From NCBI RefSeq assembly GCF_000699445.3, contig NC_067195.1, forward strand, positions 54,106,465 to 54,170,464: a stretch of DNA of 64,000 bases, written 5' to 3'. The DNA is from Schistosoma haematobium. Its lineage: Eukaryota; Platyhelminthes; Trematoda; Strigeidida; Schistosomatidae. Below are positions 34,610-45,215 of this stretch, piece by piece; position 1 is the first letter of the stretch; every line of letters starts with the position of its first letter. Below the pieces are notes generated by a model, which saw only the letters and a list, made by a program, of their open reading frames with translations, searched no databases and had not been told where the DNA came from. A program made the position numbers and the translations under genes.

Positions 34610-34800
34610 GATACCGTTTTCAGTGTAGAACACTGGCGCAAGTGCATTGATCCAGCTTAGAACTATGAGTTTACACCATTGTATAATCTAAAACTAAGGA
34701 TAAGTAATCGTCCAGTACTGCCAGTTTTTCAATGGTTTATCAACTAAATCGGTTCATGTTTTCATTAAAATTCAACAATCTTTGAATCACCACACTGGAA
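34610..34800 (+). mobile_element. SINE-A subfamily 2, degenerate
   Basis: 'GTCCAGTACTGCCAGTTTTT', 'AACTAAATCGGTTCATGTTT' and 'CAACAATCTTTGAATCACC' match the ribozyme 3' strand and the subfamily-2 tail. The head is unrecognisable. Confidence 0.55.
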
Positions 34801-35737
34801 ATCACCAATCACGGTTAATAATGAAAATCCTGGTCTATTTATGACGACACTTTTGTTTAGCTACTAAAATAGTTTATAAGTAGGATAAATATTTATGAAC
34901 AATTTATTAGGTCTACATTTCGAGTTTAAAATCAATTTTTTCATAACAAATTAGTGTTAGTCTTTGAGAACAATTTTTATAAATTTTTATTTTAGACCTA
35001 CCTGATGGAAAGTTTTATCGGAATTCCAATGATAGATGACTAATATTTTAATGATGAATAAAAAAAATTCGTTTATTCTCTGATAGGCGTTATGGAAAAT
35101 TTATGACTGGTTTATTTGAACTGAATATAATAAATACAAATACGTTTGATGTAGAATTAATAAACATGTAAACTTCGGAAGATTGTTATACCAAAATACA
35201 ATTTTATTATTGCTTTGATAGATACATATTCATTTTAACTAAGGTCGCCACTGAATTTATTGTCTTGTATTTTTTTTTTAAATTCCAAGTTCCTCTGACT
35301 CATATCTCTCGATACTTACTGTTTCAATAAAAGGAATTTATTTTGGAGGTAACGTCATTTACTTGTTTTATTTCAAAAGAACCCTGACTGAATTCAAAGT
35401 GTGAAGAGCTGTTCGCTTAACTGATCCTAATGTCAAAATGCGTTAAAACTGAATAGTCAACAGTTTCTTTATAAAAAAAAACAACTTTAGAAACCATTTA
35501 TTCAGTTTCCCGTCATGTAATCTTAATAATTTCTGGCTGGTTAAATATTGAGTTCATGAACTGAGGGAACAATACTTTGTGATGATGGAGCAATGGAGAT
35601 GGTGGAACAATACATTAAATATATTATGGAACGAAACCTAACCATTATGGGATTGTCTATAAAATAATCTTTCATTAGAAAGACATTATAACAACACCTA
35701 TTTGATTGTATTATTTCGACTTGAAATTGTTTTAATT
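34801..35737. other. AT-rich spacer, nothing recognised
   Basis: No exon or repeat seen. Confidence 0.4.
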
Positions 35738-36128
35738 AAAGATAAGTCATAATTAGCGAGTTAGTTTTCTACGGGATGGGGTCGCTAACCCCATGCCCAA
35801 TTTTCCTCTTTTATCCGGGCTTGGGACCGGCAGTAGCCCCCAGAGGGACTCCAGGCGGAGTGGATAGGACATACATTGAGAAAAGCGCCCAACTGCGTCA
35901 CAAGACAAGCCCCCACATGGAATCCTCAAGGCCAAAGGAAAAGACGAAGACCAAAGAACACATTACGCCGGGAAATGGAGACAGACATGAGAAAAATGAA
36001 CAATAATTGGATGGAACTAGGAAAGAAAGCCCAGGACAGAGTGGGTTGGAGAATGCTGGTCGGCGGCCTGTGCTTCACTAGGAGTGACAGGCGTAAGTAA
36101 GTAAGTAAAGTAAAGATAAATCATGATT
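35738..36128 (+). mobile_element. 5'-inverted (twin-primed) RTE copy with 17-bp TSD
   Basis: 35755-35861 is the reverse complement of the RTE leader, ending at the element's own 5' terminus ('CTCCAGGCGGAG'). It is joined directly to the last ~240 bp of the RTE in forward orientation ('TGGATAGGACATACATTG') and a (GTAA)n tail. AAAGATAAGTCATAATT at 35738-35754 and AAAGATAAATCATGATT at 36112-36128 are a TSD with two mismatches, so inversion and insertion were one event. The inverted cDNA ran off the RNA 5' end, as twin priming predicts. The short frames over it are RTE C-terminus. Confidence 0.9.
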
Positions 36129-36299
36129 GTTAAAACATCGTTAAAAACTTAGTAAATAAATCGAGTATGAAATGATTAGAATAGTTTAGTGTTAATTGTT
36201 CTTGTTGATGTATGGCATTTTAGAAATTGTAAGTCATAGTACTCAGTAAAAAAAATCGCAAACTCTAGTCTAAAATGAATATATTATTCGAATTCTTAC
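36129..36299. other. AT-rich sequence after RTE copy
   Basis: On the minus strand this is the start of the intron following the candidate first exon at 36300. Nothing else recognised. Confidence 0.35.
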
Positions 36300-36390
36300 C
36301 AGGATAAATTATTGCTGAGATTAATGTATTGTAGAAGATGGCTGTCAATAGAAACAGCAAAGAATATTTCCAGGTATCCAGTGTCATCAT
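36300..36390 (-). CDS. Candidate alternative first exon with signal peptide
   Basis: A minus-strand ATG at 36388-36390, with an in-frame TGA 30 bases upstream, opens 30 codons plus one base (G) before the donor CCTG|GTAAGA. The peptide begins MMTLDTWKYSLLFLLTAIFY and ends in 'SAIIYP': a signal sequence with a hydrophobic core and a small-residue region. Like 23628-23676 it ends Pro + G in phase 1, so it can join the receptor exon at 5458-5651 as GAA. Two such exons could be alternative first exons under separate promoters, giving two signal peptides for one receptor subunit. Alternatively one belongs to an unrelated gene. The implied intron is 30.6 kb. Confidence 0.5.
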
Positions 36391-36664
36391 GATTCGGGAT
36401 ATAAGATGGTCAATTCACTGTATAACAAATACAAAAAAACACAAGTATTCAAAGTTTAAGTAATCGAAAGACGAATATAACCTAAAAATTAAACTGATTT
36501 CTCAAAAAGCCCTCGTTCAACTAAACGATTATGGTTGACTTATTAGTGACTTAATTTTAAATGTTCCCGTAGTTGTAATCATAACTGATGCAATTCAAAC
36601 ACAGGGAATAAAAGAATTATCACAAATCACACCGTATGCCCGTCATGTTACATTTTCAACTGAC

Positions 36665-36800
36665 TAAAGTTGAAGTCTAACAGTATAACCCGACCTAGTG
36701 GTTAAGCATTCATCGATTGACTCAATAGTTCTGGGCTCGATTTCTGATCGTATCGTGAATGTACAGTATTAAAGAGTCTCATGCTAGGATCAACAATATC
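36665..36800 (+). mobile_element. SINE-A degenerate head
   Basis: 'CCTAGTGGTTAAGCATTC' (box A), 'TTCTGGGCTCGATTTCTGA' (box B relic) and 'GAGTCTCATGCTAGGAT' (ribozyme relic) occur in the right order and spacing. The element stops inside the ribozyme. Confidence 0.6.
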
Positions 36801-37024
36801 AGTAGATATTTTTCATCAAAATATCTTTTTGAAAAATACAATTACAGTGATATTTATTGCTGTTAACATGGAAACAGAGAAAAGCTAAATTCTAATTACG
36901 CAACAAAAGCAATGCAATTAAATGATATTACGTGTAAATCTTATAATGGCCCTTTATCTGACTCCAATTAGATCGTATGAATAATTGTTCTAAAATATAC
37001 ATCCTGACTATCCTCGTACATAAT

Positions 37025-37420
37025 TATTGACTTGCGTTAGTGAATAACAGAATTAAAACAAGTCAAATACGAGAAAGGACTTCGAATATGTATATTTTGT
37101 ACAATCATTGATCCAGGCAGACGATCAAAGGAACGAAGCGAAACGAAATGATGCACTAAGGAGAAGGCATGTGAGCTAACTCGATTTAATCAAGCGTCAA
37201 TCAATATTTATAATCACACGAAAATAAGCTACGTACATGTGATGAATAGAATAAGATACACACACACATACGCTCAAATAAAAACAGTCACGGTTGATAA
37301 GTGAATAATTAACAGGGTCAAAATGTAGCTTGAGAAGAATGGATAAATTGCTTTGTTCAGAAGCTTGAATAAGCTATGTGAGCTCAACATAGGACCAGCC
37401 ACTATTATCTATAAATTTCT
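37025..37420. repeat. Dispersed repeat E, copy 2
   Basis: Colinear with 22385-22800, with block matches over about 400 bp including 'GAACGAAGCGAAACGAAATG' against its counterpart. Family unknown. Confidence 0.65.
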
Positions 37421-38225
37421 GTTGATCTAATCAGGTTTGATAAAACAGTTAAAGAGCTTTTTTTCAAAGGTTTTTACCAAATATCACTCTCCTAGTATGT
37501 AATTTTGAAATTTCTTCTGTAGTAGTATTATGGTCAAGAAAAAAATAAACCATATCATTGTTTGATTTAGTACGATATTTATTCAAGTCGACATTCATTT
37601 TAATTCCAAATAGTATTTGTATGAGATCTGTTGAATGTAACATCATTTTGTATTAATTTGGTATGACATTTAGCATCTGGCATGCTATTTGTTCAGTATG
37701 ATACCAGAATATTGTCAACACTTTGACGGTAAATGATATCCTATGATTAATCATATTATTCCAGTACAGTCCGTATATTTATTAATATAGTTCATTAAAG
37801 TCCTTTTCATGTTTTTACACGGTATATAACATAATTATCTACAATTAGTCGTTATTCTCGACTGATTAATCACTGGGTAGTGAGCAATGTAATATATTTC
37901 AGGTTATTATCCTCTTTCATGGGTTATGTGAATCTCAGTTTCCTATTGTTTCATGAACCAATTTCTACGGTTATAATATCCATATACAAAACACGTCTAA
38001 CTGACAAAATTGAATTTATTTGAACATAGCTGAGCAGGAACGATCTTACATGATTCCAAATTATGTACATTTTACTACTATTGGAAATGGACTAGTTACA
38101 GTTAAATTACTTTTGGTATACAACTCTCTCAACAGATTTAAATGTCTATCAATGCCATTCACTGTAAACTAGTAAACAAACAAGCGTAACGAAACCTATA
38201 TGAAGTAATTTTAATGAAAATTGAT
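37421..38225. other. AT-rich spacer, nothing recognised
   Basis: A short frame at 37464-37646 (-) lacks support. Nothing else seen. Confidence 0.4.
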
Positions 38226-38445
38226 TGAAGCTAGGCATTAACACCGTTGGATGTCGGCTCACTGTTCTAGAGTTTAAGCATTCGCGAGAGGGACCGGAGA
38301 TTCTGGGTTCGAGCCCCGCGTGCGGGATCGTGGATGCTCATTCCTGAGGAGTTCCATACTAGGACAAAATAGCCGTCTAGTGCTTCTAGTTTTCAATAGT
38401 GGTTTAGCTTAAATCAACTCATGAATTCAGCTATTGAAAACTTTC
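38226..38445 (+). mobile_element. SINE-A copy with tRNA-like head
   Basis: Leader 'GGCATTAACACCGTTGG', box A ('GGCTCACTGTTCTAGAG'), box B ('TCTGGGTTCGAGCCCC'), ribozyme ('CCTGAGGAGTTCCATACTAG') and tail. The ribozyme has GACAAAAT in place of GACGAAAC and is inactive by sequence. Confidence 0.85.
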
Positions 38446-38828
38446 TATTTTTTGTGAATTTTTAAAACCCATTTAATTTCCATGTTCAATAACGAATCAA
38501 ATGAGAGTCATAGACAGAAAAATAGACTGGCATAATGAAATGTTTGAATCGTTTTGATTTAGTTTAATCAGTGTGTTCTAGTAAGATTTCTTTTTAAAAC
38601 TTTTTTATTACATTTATATTCAGAAGAACTGAGTCTTGAAGAAATTGATGTGATAAAAAAGAAGTATGATAGCCAGTTCTTCAATTGAATGCATGTTAAC
38701 TGATTAAAATAAATGCTTTCAATTTGAAATTTATTATTTATTTATCAAGAGTTTTTAACACCTTCAATTGTTTTTACTAGACATTTTGTGAGCAAATTTT
38801 TCAATTAATTAGAAGAAATAATTTTTAA

Positions 38829-39210
38829 TAGCTGAGATCATGAGTCAATTGTAGCTAGATCACCATAGAAAACACTGAAGCACTGAATGATCGTTTCATC
38901 TTATTGTGGGACTACTTAGCAGTACGGATCCATGATCCCGCCTCGCGAGGTTCGAACCCAGGACCTATCGGTCTCGCGCGCGAACACTTAGCTTCTAGTC
39001 CACTAAGCCAGTATCCAATGGTGTTAATGTCTAACTTCAAGTAATTCACGAAATTGAGTGACACATCCACCATTGTCTTCAGTAAGTTACTATCTCACAA
39101 CAGACCCAGTTGAACTCCACCGGTCACGCCTTCTCACTAGAACTCCAGGAAATACCTCTTGAAGCTAGTCACTAGTGAGTATATACTGATTAGTATCAGA
39201 ATATTTTTTA
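38829..39210 (-). mobile_element. SINE-A copy with long leader, minus strand
   Basis: From the tail ('GCTGAGATCATGAGTCAATT') through a mutated ribozyme, box B ('GGTTCGAACCCAGGACC'), box A region ('CTAGTCCACTAAGCCAG') and the leader up to 'CTAGTCACTAGTGAGTATA', which matches the leader at 740 and 41790. It is close to a full unit. Confidence 0.85.
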
Positions 39211-40025
39211 TTAATAAACTGACACCAAGTGAAGAACTATTGATAAGTCAAAGAGTCCTGTAGAATTGTATCATTTGCCTACAGTGCTCATATACGACAC
39301 TACATACTTCCAGAATATTTAGCCAAATTCTATTGCTTCAGCTTTTTTTTTATTTTAATCATATTATGATATGGAATAATTTGCGTAAAATGTTCTTGAT
39401 GGGTTATTTACGACATCAGTCATGGTTTCAAATTGCATTTTCGAAAAAATTATATAAATATAATTTACTAGTAAACATTTGATAAATCCTAGTTGAGTAA
39501 ATTTGTTGTTGTTATCAGTGAACCAGTCAGTAATAATCAAGGTAGAGACTGACATAAATGTACCAAACACCAAACTGTCATATCACAACACAACTAAATG
39601 AACTTGATAAGATAAACAGCAAAAGAGAGAAGATAACAATAGTACCAGAGATTGCGAGAAAGACTAAAAATTAAAGAATAAGTTAAGAAAAGAAAGAATG
39701 AATTCAAGAAATATAAGGTATGAAACAATATTGAAACTTGATATCTAAGGTGTAGTAAAAATAAGTACATTTTGGTCATCGTAATCAATTATGAGCTAAG
39801 TCATTCAACGTATACAAGCCCTTGTCGTAAGGACTCCAACTGGGTGTTCTGTATTCTGTATTTTGGAAAATCATATTAGTAGGAAAAGATTAAGTTAACA
39901 AGAGGATTCTCATAAGCGTCAAAAATAATAATAGCATCGATATATACATATTTATATAGCCTATGTATATAGTTATGTAATAGGCTACCACAGTGAACAG
40001 TATTACTAATGTATGAGTTTCAATT
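39211..40025. other. AT-rich spacer, nothing recognised
   Basis: Several minus-strand frames (e.g. 39364-39573, 39890-40105) are hydrophobic by A/T bias and have no domain or splice support. Confidence 0.4.
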
Positions 40026-40032
40026 AGCAGTA

Positions 40033-40066
40033 AATGGTAACAGGCGTAAGTAGGTAAGTAAGTAAG
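40033..40066 (+). mobile_element. Minimal RTE insertion: 3' tip and (GTAA) tail only
   Basis: 'ATGGTAACAGGCGTAAG' followed by TAGGTAAGTAAGTAAG matches the last bases and tail of the 29209 RTE. About 15 bp of element remain, an extreme 5' truncation. Confidence 0.65.
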
Positions 40067-40464
40067 ACAAGCACGTGTTTTGTGGTTTATTTTCAATAAG
40101 TTCATAGAAACCGGATTGATTTATCTTTTAATATATATGTTCGCTTGTCAGCTTAATGTTGATAGAACACATAAGTTTACATCAGCTGTCACAGAAAATG
40201 AAGGAGGACTAAATCTATAACCCCGTTTAGCTGAGACTAGTTTATGAAATTTAAGTCATTACACGTTTACTTACTAACTTATATATGGTTTTCCTAAAAA
40301 TCAAAAGAATAGAATTTCAACGTTTATAATAAGATCTTAAGATAAGTCGTTTTATAAACGTTAATTTTATTTAAATATTTTCTTTACAGATTGTCTGAAT
40401 TGAAATATAGCATTGATCAAAGACTGAAAAACAGTTAAAAACCAAGAGGTACCAAATATCTCCT

Positions 40465-40830
40465 CTTTGTAAGCAATGATGGATAGTGGCTAGCAGTGGC
40501 ATCCAGGACGCTCGTTTCGTCCCATTTGGGACTCGTCAGTTGAATGTACCTGCACCTCAGAATTGATGTTCACTCTGGGACTCGAACCCAGTGTCATTCG
40601 CTTCAAACGCCATCGCGTTATCCACTCATCTACTGAGTCCTGATAGCCACTTGCTTGTGCAATGGGGTGAATTTAAATTCACTTGGTATTGTTTGGCTTA
40701 CAAAAAGCTTGTTAATTAAGGCAATATCGAGGCATACGCACAGTGTGCACATATGCCAATAACAGACTGATCAATTGCAGTCTTAAACCTCAATGGGAAG
40801 ATACAAGCCAAACAATACCAAGTAAATATC
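40465..40830. mobile_element. S-alpha-like SINE composite with inverted tail
   Basis: The minus-sense part: hammerhead (40501-40545), box B as 'GACTCGAACCCAGTG', box A region ('TTATCCACTCATCTACTGA'), then 'TTCACTTGGTATTGTTTGGC', which is the tail of an adjoining unit. The forward part: a complete tail from 'ACAAAAAGCTTG' to 'AAGCCAAACAATACCAAGT'. The tail pieces face each other as a 19-bp inverted pair (40683-40701 with 40807-40825). The head-tail join shows tandem units, and the flip shows a foldback. Confidence 0.8.
40501..40545 (-). ncRNA. S-alpha hammerhead, nearly intact
   Basis: Minus strand: core CTGACGA and GAAAC intact, stem II GTCCC/GGGAC, stem III ACGAGCGT, GTC site. Stem I is ATTCAA/CTGGAT, with a mismatch next to the core. 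Probably weak. Confidence 0.7.
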
Positions 40831-41224
40831 TGTTCTGTTTTATTTAGGTAATTATCCTCGTTATAAATCACCGGTCCCATAAATCATCTAAACAAAGATA
40901 ATTAAGTGACTTAATCATTATTAAGTGCTTTAGTTAAAATCAAATCAATCACTTAACTTCTTAGAATATCTTGCTAGAAATTACCTACCGTTTAATATCA
41001 GTGTTTTAAAGGTTATCCGGTATAAATTAGTTAATGCTAAAACACTGTCATCAAAGTCATAATTATCCTATTTAAACGAATTAACTATTCAGTTTTAAGA
41101 AATATTCAATGATATATTTTTCAATAGTGATGTAGTTTTTAACATTAAGTAACGGTTTCTTTTCTATATAAATCAACATGGGGGATTGGGATTAAAGAAT
41201 TTTCATAGCTTAAATTACCAATTG

Positions 41225-41530
41225 ATCTTAGATAGACTACCACTGGAAGTCAAGAAATGATGGGTAGTTTTTAAGTCCTAGCATACGGCTTTTCATTATT
41301 AAGAATCCCAAAACACATTGGGTGCATGCTCAACCTCTAGACCATTGATCCATCATCCAATTATTTACATGCTTAAACTCAGTCGACCAGCAATATTCTG
41401 TGACCATCTTCCATTGCATTCGGTGGTTGACTATCTCAACTCCGATGTGGTTTGACTCCAATTAATACGATTTCTCACCGGAACTCCAGGAATCGTATCT
41501 TGAAGCTAGTCACTACTGAGCCCATGAATT
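41225..41530 (-). mobile_element. SINE-A degenerate copy with leader
   Basis: Minus strand: decayed ribozyme (near 41240-41300), box A region ('CCTCTAGACCATTGATCC') and leader up to 'AAGCTAGTCACTACTGAGC'. Very old. It lies 150 bp left of a much younger copy in the opposite orientation. Confidence 0.65.
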
Positions 41531-41670
41531 AACTAACCTATCATAAGATACAAAACTATTATTCTGAAATGAACCTTCCAATACTCCGTTTTCTTTTTAA
41601 AAAACTTAGGAAAAATGAATACTCAAACTATATCCACATTATTCTAAACATAATAAATTCACCATCAGTT

Positions 41671-42146
41671 AAATATATTTCCAGGTTTTCCATGGTGGTC
41701 TAGCTTCAATTGGCTCATGATTTCAACTTGTGAAATTTCTAAAAATCTCCACAAAACCCATTCTGATAATAATAATCACCTGCTCACTAGTGACTGACTT
41801 CAGGAGAAACTCCTGGAGTTCTAGTGAGAAGTCGTTACCAGTGGAGTTCAACCAGGTCTGTTGTGAGATAGGAACTCACTGAAGACAATGGTGTACGGTG
41901 GCGCAACTTCGTGGATTGGTTGAAGTTAGACATTAACACCGTTGGATGCCGGCTCAGTGGTCTAATGGTTAAGTGCTCGCGCGCGAAGCCAGTAGGTCCT
42001 GGGTTCGAATCCCGCGGGGGGCGGGTTCGTGGATGCGCACTGCTGAGGAGTCCCATACAGGGGTGAAACGGCCGTCCAGTGCTTCTAGGTTTTCCATGGT
42101 GGTCTACCTTCAATTGGCTCATGATTTCAACTTGTGAAATATATTT
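41671..42146 (+). mobile_element. SINE-A, 1.13 units with 10-bp TSD
   Basis: AAATATATTT flanks it at 41671-41680 and 42137-42146. Inside, the sequence begins at 'CCAGGTTTTCCATGG', 8 nt after the ribozyme cleavage point of a first unit. It passes the tail, leader, box A ('GGCTCAGTGGTCTAATGG'), box B ('CTGGGTTCGAATCCC') and ribozyme, then repeats the first ~55 bp ('TAGGTTTTCCATGG' to 'CAACTTGTG'). The repeat period is 404 nt. It is the cleanest SINE-A locus. Confidence 0.9.
42037..42082 (+). ncRNA. Type I hammerhead, foldable with altered stem II
   Basis: Stem I GCACTG/CAGTGC perfect, core CTGAGGA and GAAA, stem II GTCCC/GGGGT (wobble pairs), stem III palindrome ACGGCCGT, GTC site with cleavage after 42076. 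Confidence 0.75.
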
Positions 42147-42780
42147 CTGTTAGACACTTTAGAAATCCACAATCGCTCATAACATTCAATGACTTAACTC
42201 TCAACATCAAAAATTACAGTACTGTAAAATAGCTTGTACTTTATGTAACTATTAGTTTGGTCGAAAGTTTTCCACAAACGATTTATCCTAGTATCGTTTG
42301 ATAAACAATGTTGATTTATAATGGTAGATAGTTGGAGGGAAGTGATGGAAGACCACGAACCTAAATTTATTGCTAATTGGAACATTTGGTCTGGCCTGCA
42401 AATGTTTAAGTTTTAGACTATAAAGCCGGGATCCAATGGTGAATCGCCTACCTGATTCTTGATATGGCATCAGATATTTGTTTGTAATACTTGCATGACG
42501 ATGCTCCTCACTTATTATATCGTCTACTGATTAGGTTTATGTTGAGTAAAATAATTCTTTTATTCTGGATATAAGTGTTCATCTGGATAAATCAACAAGT
42601 CTTGGAAGCCAATATTTATTCAGAAATTCGAAGGACTTTCTGTAAGACAAAATAATAACCATGTAAATTATGTTTTGTTATTTAGTCATCAGTTCATTCA
42701 GGTTCCGACGTAAGAGTGAAATAAATTTGACTAGATGAACATGTGTTTCCAAGTTATCTATACGTTAGATAAGTTATCTC
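42147..42780. other. Spacer, nothing recognised
   Basis: Short minus-strand frames at 42194-42470 have no support. Confidence 0.4.
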
Positions 42781-42820
42781 ATTCAGTGATACACTGATAT
42801 ATGTTGGTCTAACAATATTA

Positions 42821-43005
42821 GGACGAAACGCTCGTCCTGGATTCAACTGCTAACCATCATTCAATCCTGCTTATAATGCTTTTGACTTAATGATAGTATC
42901 AAGGCGATCCCGCACAGGATTCACATATGCCAATAAAAGACTAATCAATTACAGTCCTAAACATCAATGAGAAGATTCAAACAAACAATACCAAATGAAT
43001 TGAAT
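42821..43005 (+). mobile_element. S-alpha-like SINE truncated inside the hammerhead
   Basis: It begins at 'ATTAGGACGAAACGCTCGTC' (second strand of stem II) and runs forward through 'TCCTGGATTCAACTGC' and the full tail to 'ACAATACCAAATGAATT'. The 5' end lies within the ribozyme. Confidence 0.8.
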
Positions 43006-43039
43006 ATAGAATAGTGTTTATTAAATAAGAAAAAGGGGT

Positions 43040-43323
43040 GAGAATATAATTTATGGACGACCTTTGAGCGACGTTAGACTGACCTTGAGAGTGTCCACCT
43101 AATATCTAGGACCAAACAAGGGTTATAAATCTGTATAAGAAATCAGAATTATGATTGACAGTTGATGTTTAAAGTTAGAAATTAGATTTATGGTTCTTAT
43201 CACGAACTGACATCAACTAGAATGCCAAGACTCTATTTAACCAAATGGATGAGTGAATTTCACGCTAAAATTCGAGACCTATTATACCTGATGATTGGTT
43301 CGTCCATAAATGTGATAGTCTCT
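43040..43323 (+). mobile_element. MITE-like repeat, copy 2
   Basis: The left end 'ATAATTTATGGACGACC' pairs with the right end 'GTTCGTCCATAAATGTGATA'. The body is colinear with 7028 and with inverted 47839. No ORF. Confidence 0.75.
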
Positions 43324-43689
43324 CCGAAAAAGATTGTATATTAATTACTCTTTCAAATGTTATATGTCCCACTAATATATGTCTTTATTTATTTATTTTT
43401 GATGAAATTATTGATTAAACTAAGGTCACTCATTATATAAAGGATTATCCGTACTATGACCGTGAACTCACTTAAAATCTCCTTAAAACTATTTATATTA
43501 GACAACAACAAAATGAAACACACACACACAACTAGGTCAATAGATAATCAAATAAATAAAGTTTTTTTTCCCTGTTCTGTCAAAAGAAAAACTTATAAAG
43601 AAAAAAGTTTGACAACAATTTTTATGACCTAAGAAACTATTCGATAAGAATTAACTAATAGAAATTACTAAAAAAAGATAAAAGATTTA

Positions 43690-43920
43690 TCAGTTTAGGG
43701 GTTGTGGAGATTGTTAAGTTTTTGATTGAGATCATAAACCGATTGATGTTAGACCGCCATTGAAAACTTGGAAGCACTAGACGGCCGTCTCGTCCCGCGA
43801 GCGGGATCGTGGGTGCGCACTGCTAAGGAGTCTCACAATAGGACGAAACGGCCGTCCAGTGCTTCCAGGTTTTCAATGACGGTCTAACATCAATTGGTTT
43901 ATGATCTCAATCAAAAAGAA
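43690..43920. mobile_element. SINE-A subfamily 2 foldback, near-symmetric
   Basis: The left arm 'GGGGTTGTGGAGATTG' to 'GACGGCCGTCTCGTCCCG' is reversed tail and ribozyme. The right arm 'GCGAGCGGGATCGTGGG' runs forward through a ribozyme (about 43818-43863) to 'TTATGATCTCAATC'. The right ribozyme has CTAAGGA, changing the invariant G5, so it is dead. The arms match over ~90 bp and could form a hairpin. Confidence 0.85.
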
Positions 43921-44089
43921 AATTTAGGTTGATGAAAAGTGTTTACAAATTATGATTGTGCATTTAACACAAACAGAAATATGTTGAATACATCAACATT
44001 CATGAACGTTTCTGTATTTTATACCATCATCATTCTAAGTGTGTTTTTTCTTTTGGAGAGAGGGGAAATTTTCATCAATAATTTAATGT

Positions 44090-44290
44090 CATTTGATTGA
44101 GATCACGATTAGTGTTGAACCATCAGTGAAAACTTGGAAGCACTGGATGGCCGTTTTGTCCTATTGTGCACCTTCACAACCCCATCTGGGATCGAACCTG
44201 AAACCGTCGGGTACTACAGTAAGCGCTTTACCTTCACATCACCCATTCGATATCCATTGACTTATAAGTTTAACTTCGATCAACTGACGT
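44090..44290 (-). mobile_element. SINE-A subfamily 2 with ribozyme deletion
   Basis: From the tail ('TTGATTGAGATCACGATTAG') to 'GCCGTTTTGTCCTATTGTGC', where stem II and the core are cut short, then box B ('GGGATCGAACCTGAAACC') and box A region ('CACCCATTCGATATCC'). Confidence 0.75.
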
Positions 44291-44800
44291 TTTTATTATT
44301 TTTTTAACCCTCTTCTTCAAAACTTATATTTTTGGTTTGTTAAAAATGTCTACAAACTTGCACACCAACTAATGTGTATTCTTCAAAGATATCCTTAAAT
44401 AACGAATTCGCTTTCACACACTACCAATTCTGAAAGTTTTTGTTTTTTTGTTGTTTCAATAATCAGGACATCATTCAGGCGATTTTTGTAGACTTTAGGC
44501 CCCTTGAATGAATGTTTCGATAATATTTGGATTTACAAACAATAATATTATATTAATAACAATAAATATCATATCATTCAGCAAACAATCACAGAACTAA
44601 TATGAAAGACTTAAATTTTACTGACACTATTCAAATCGTATAGACTATCCATTAGTTTACATTAATTTTGTTTATTTTTTGATTATTAGAAAATATACTC
44701 TGTAAAAGCAATTTTTTAATGTTTGTGTTTATCTGCTTTGACAAATGTTTCTATATTGTATCCTTTGATGATTACTTAATCTAAAGCAAATAATCTCTTT
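44291..44800. other. AT-rich spacer, nothing recognised
   Basis: No exon or repeat seen. Confidence 0.4.
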
Positions 44801-44802
44801 GG

Positions 44803-45118
44803 TAAATTTCGATAGTGTAATAAGAAGACGAAAATTATCAGAACTATATGATATATTAGAGCAATACATGTCGAACAATCTGATCACACCTACCCTAGTA
44901 ATATTAACTTATTATCCAGAGTGATTAGGTTTCAAAATGTTTTCGCATTATTTCTTTATTATCCTAGTCACCTCTTTTCCCCTTCATTTCTAGTCTAGTT
45001 GACCTTTTATTTTTTTATATATAAATGTTCTTAACAAGTATATTATGTATGATCATATTATTCGAAATGTATTACACAAATATATCACATAGTCCTGATA
45101 ATCTTCTTATTACACTAT
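44803..45118. repeat. Foldback Penelope-tail element
   Basis: The left end 'ATTTCGATAGTGTAATAAGA' is mirrored by 'TCTTATTACACTATCGAAAT' at the right end. The arms match over about 75 bp. The central part holds 'CTTATTATCCAGAGTG', identical to the sequence just 3' of the Penelope ORF near 1140-1160, and the right half equals the repeats at 528 and 9262. I read it as a Penelope 3' UTR copy fused to its own reversed end. Confidence 0.75.
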
Positions 45119-45215
45119 CGAAATTACTCAATCATAAATCAATAATTGAAATAATCGATAAATAATTGGTTTTTTTTTCTGTCTATCTATCTATCTAGAC
45201 AATTTATATTGCTTA

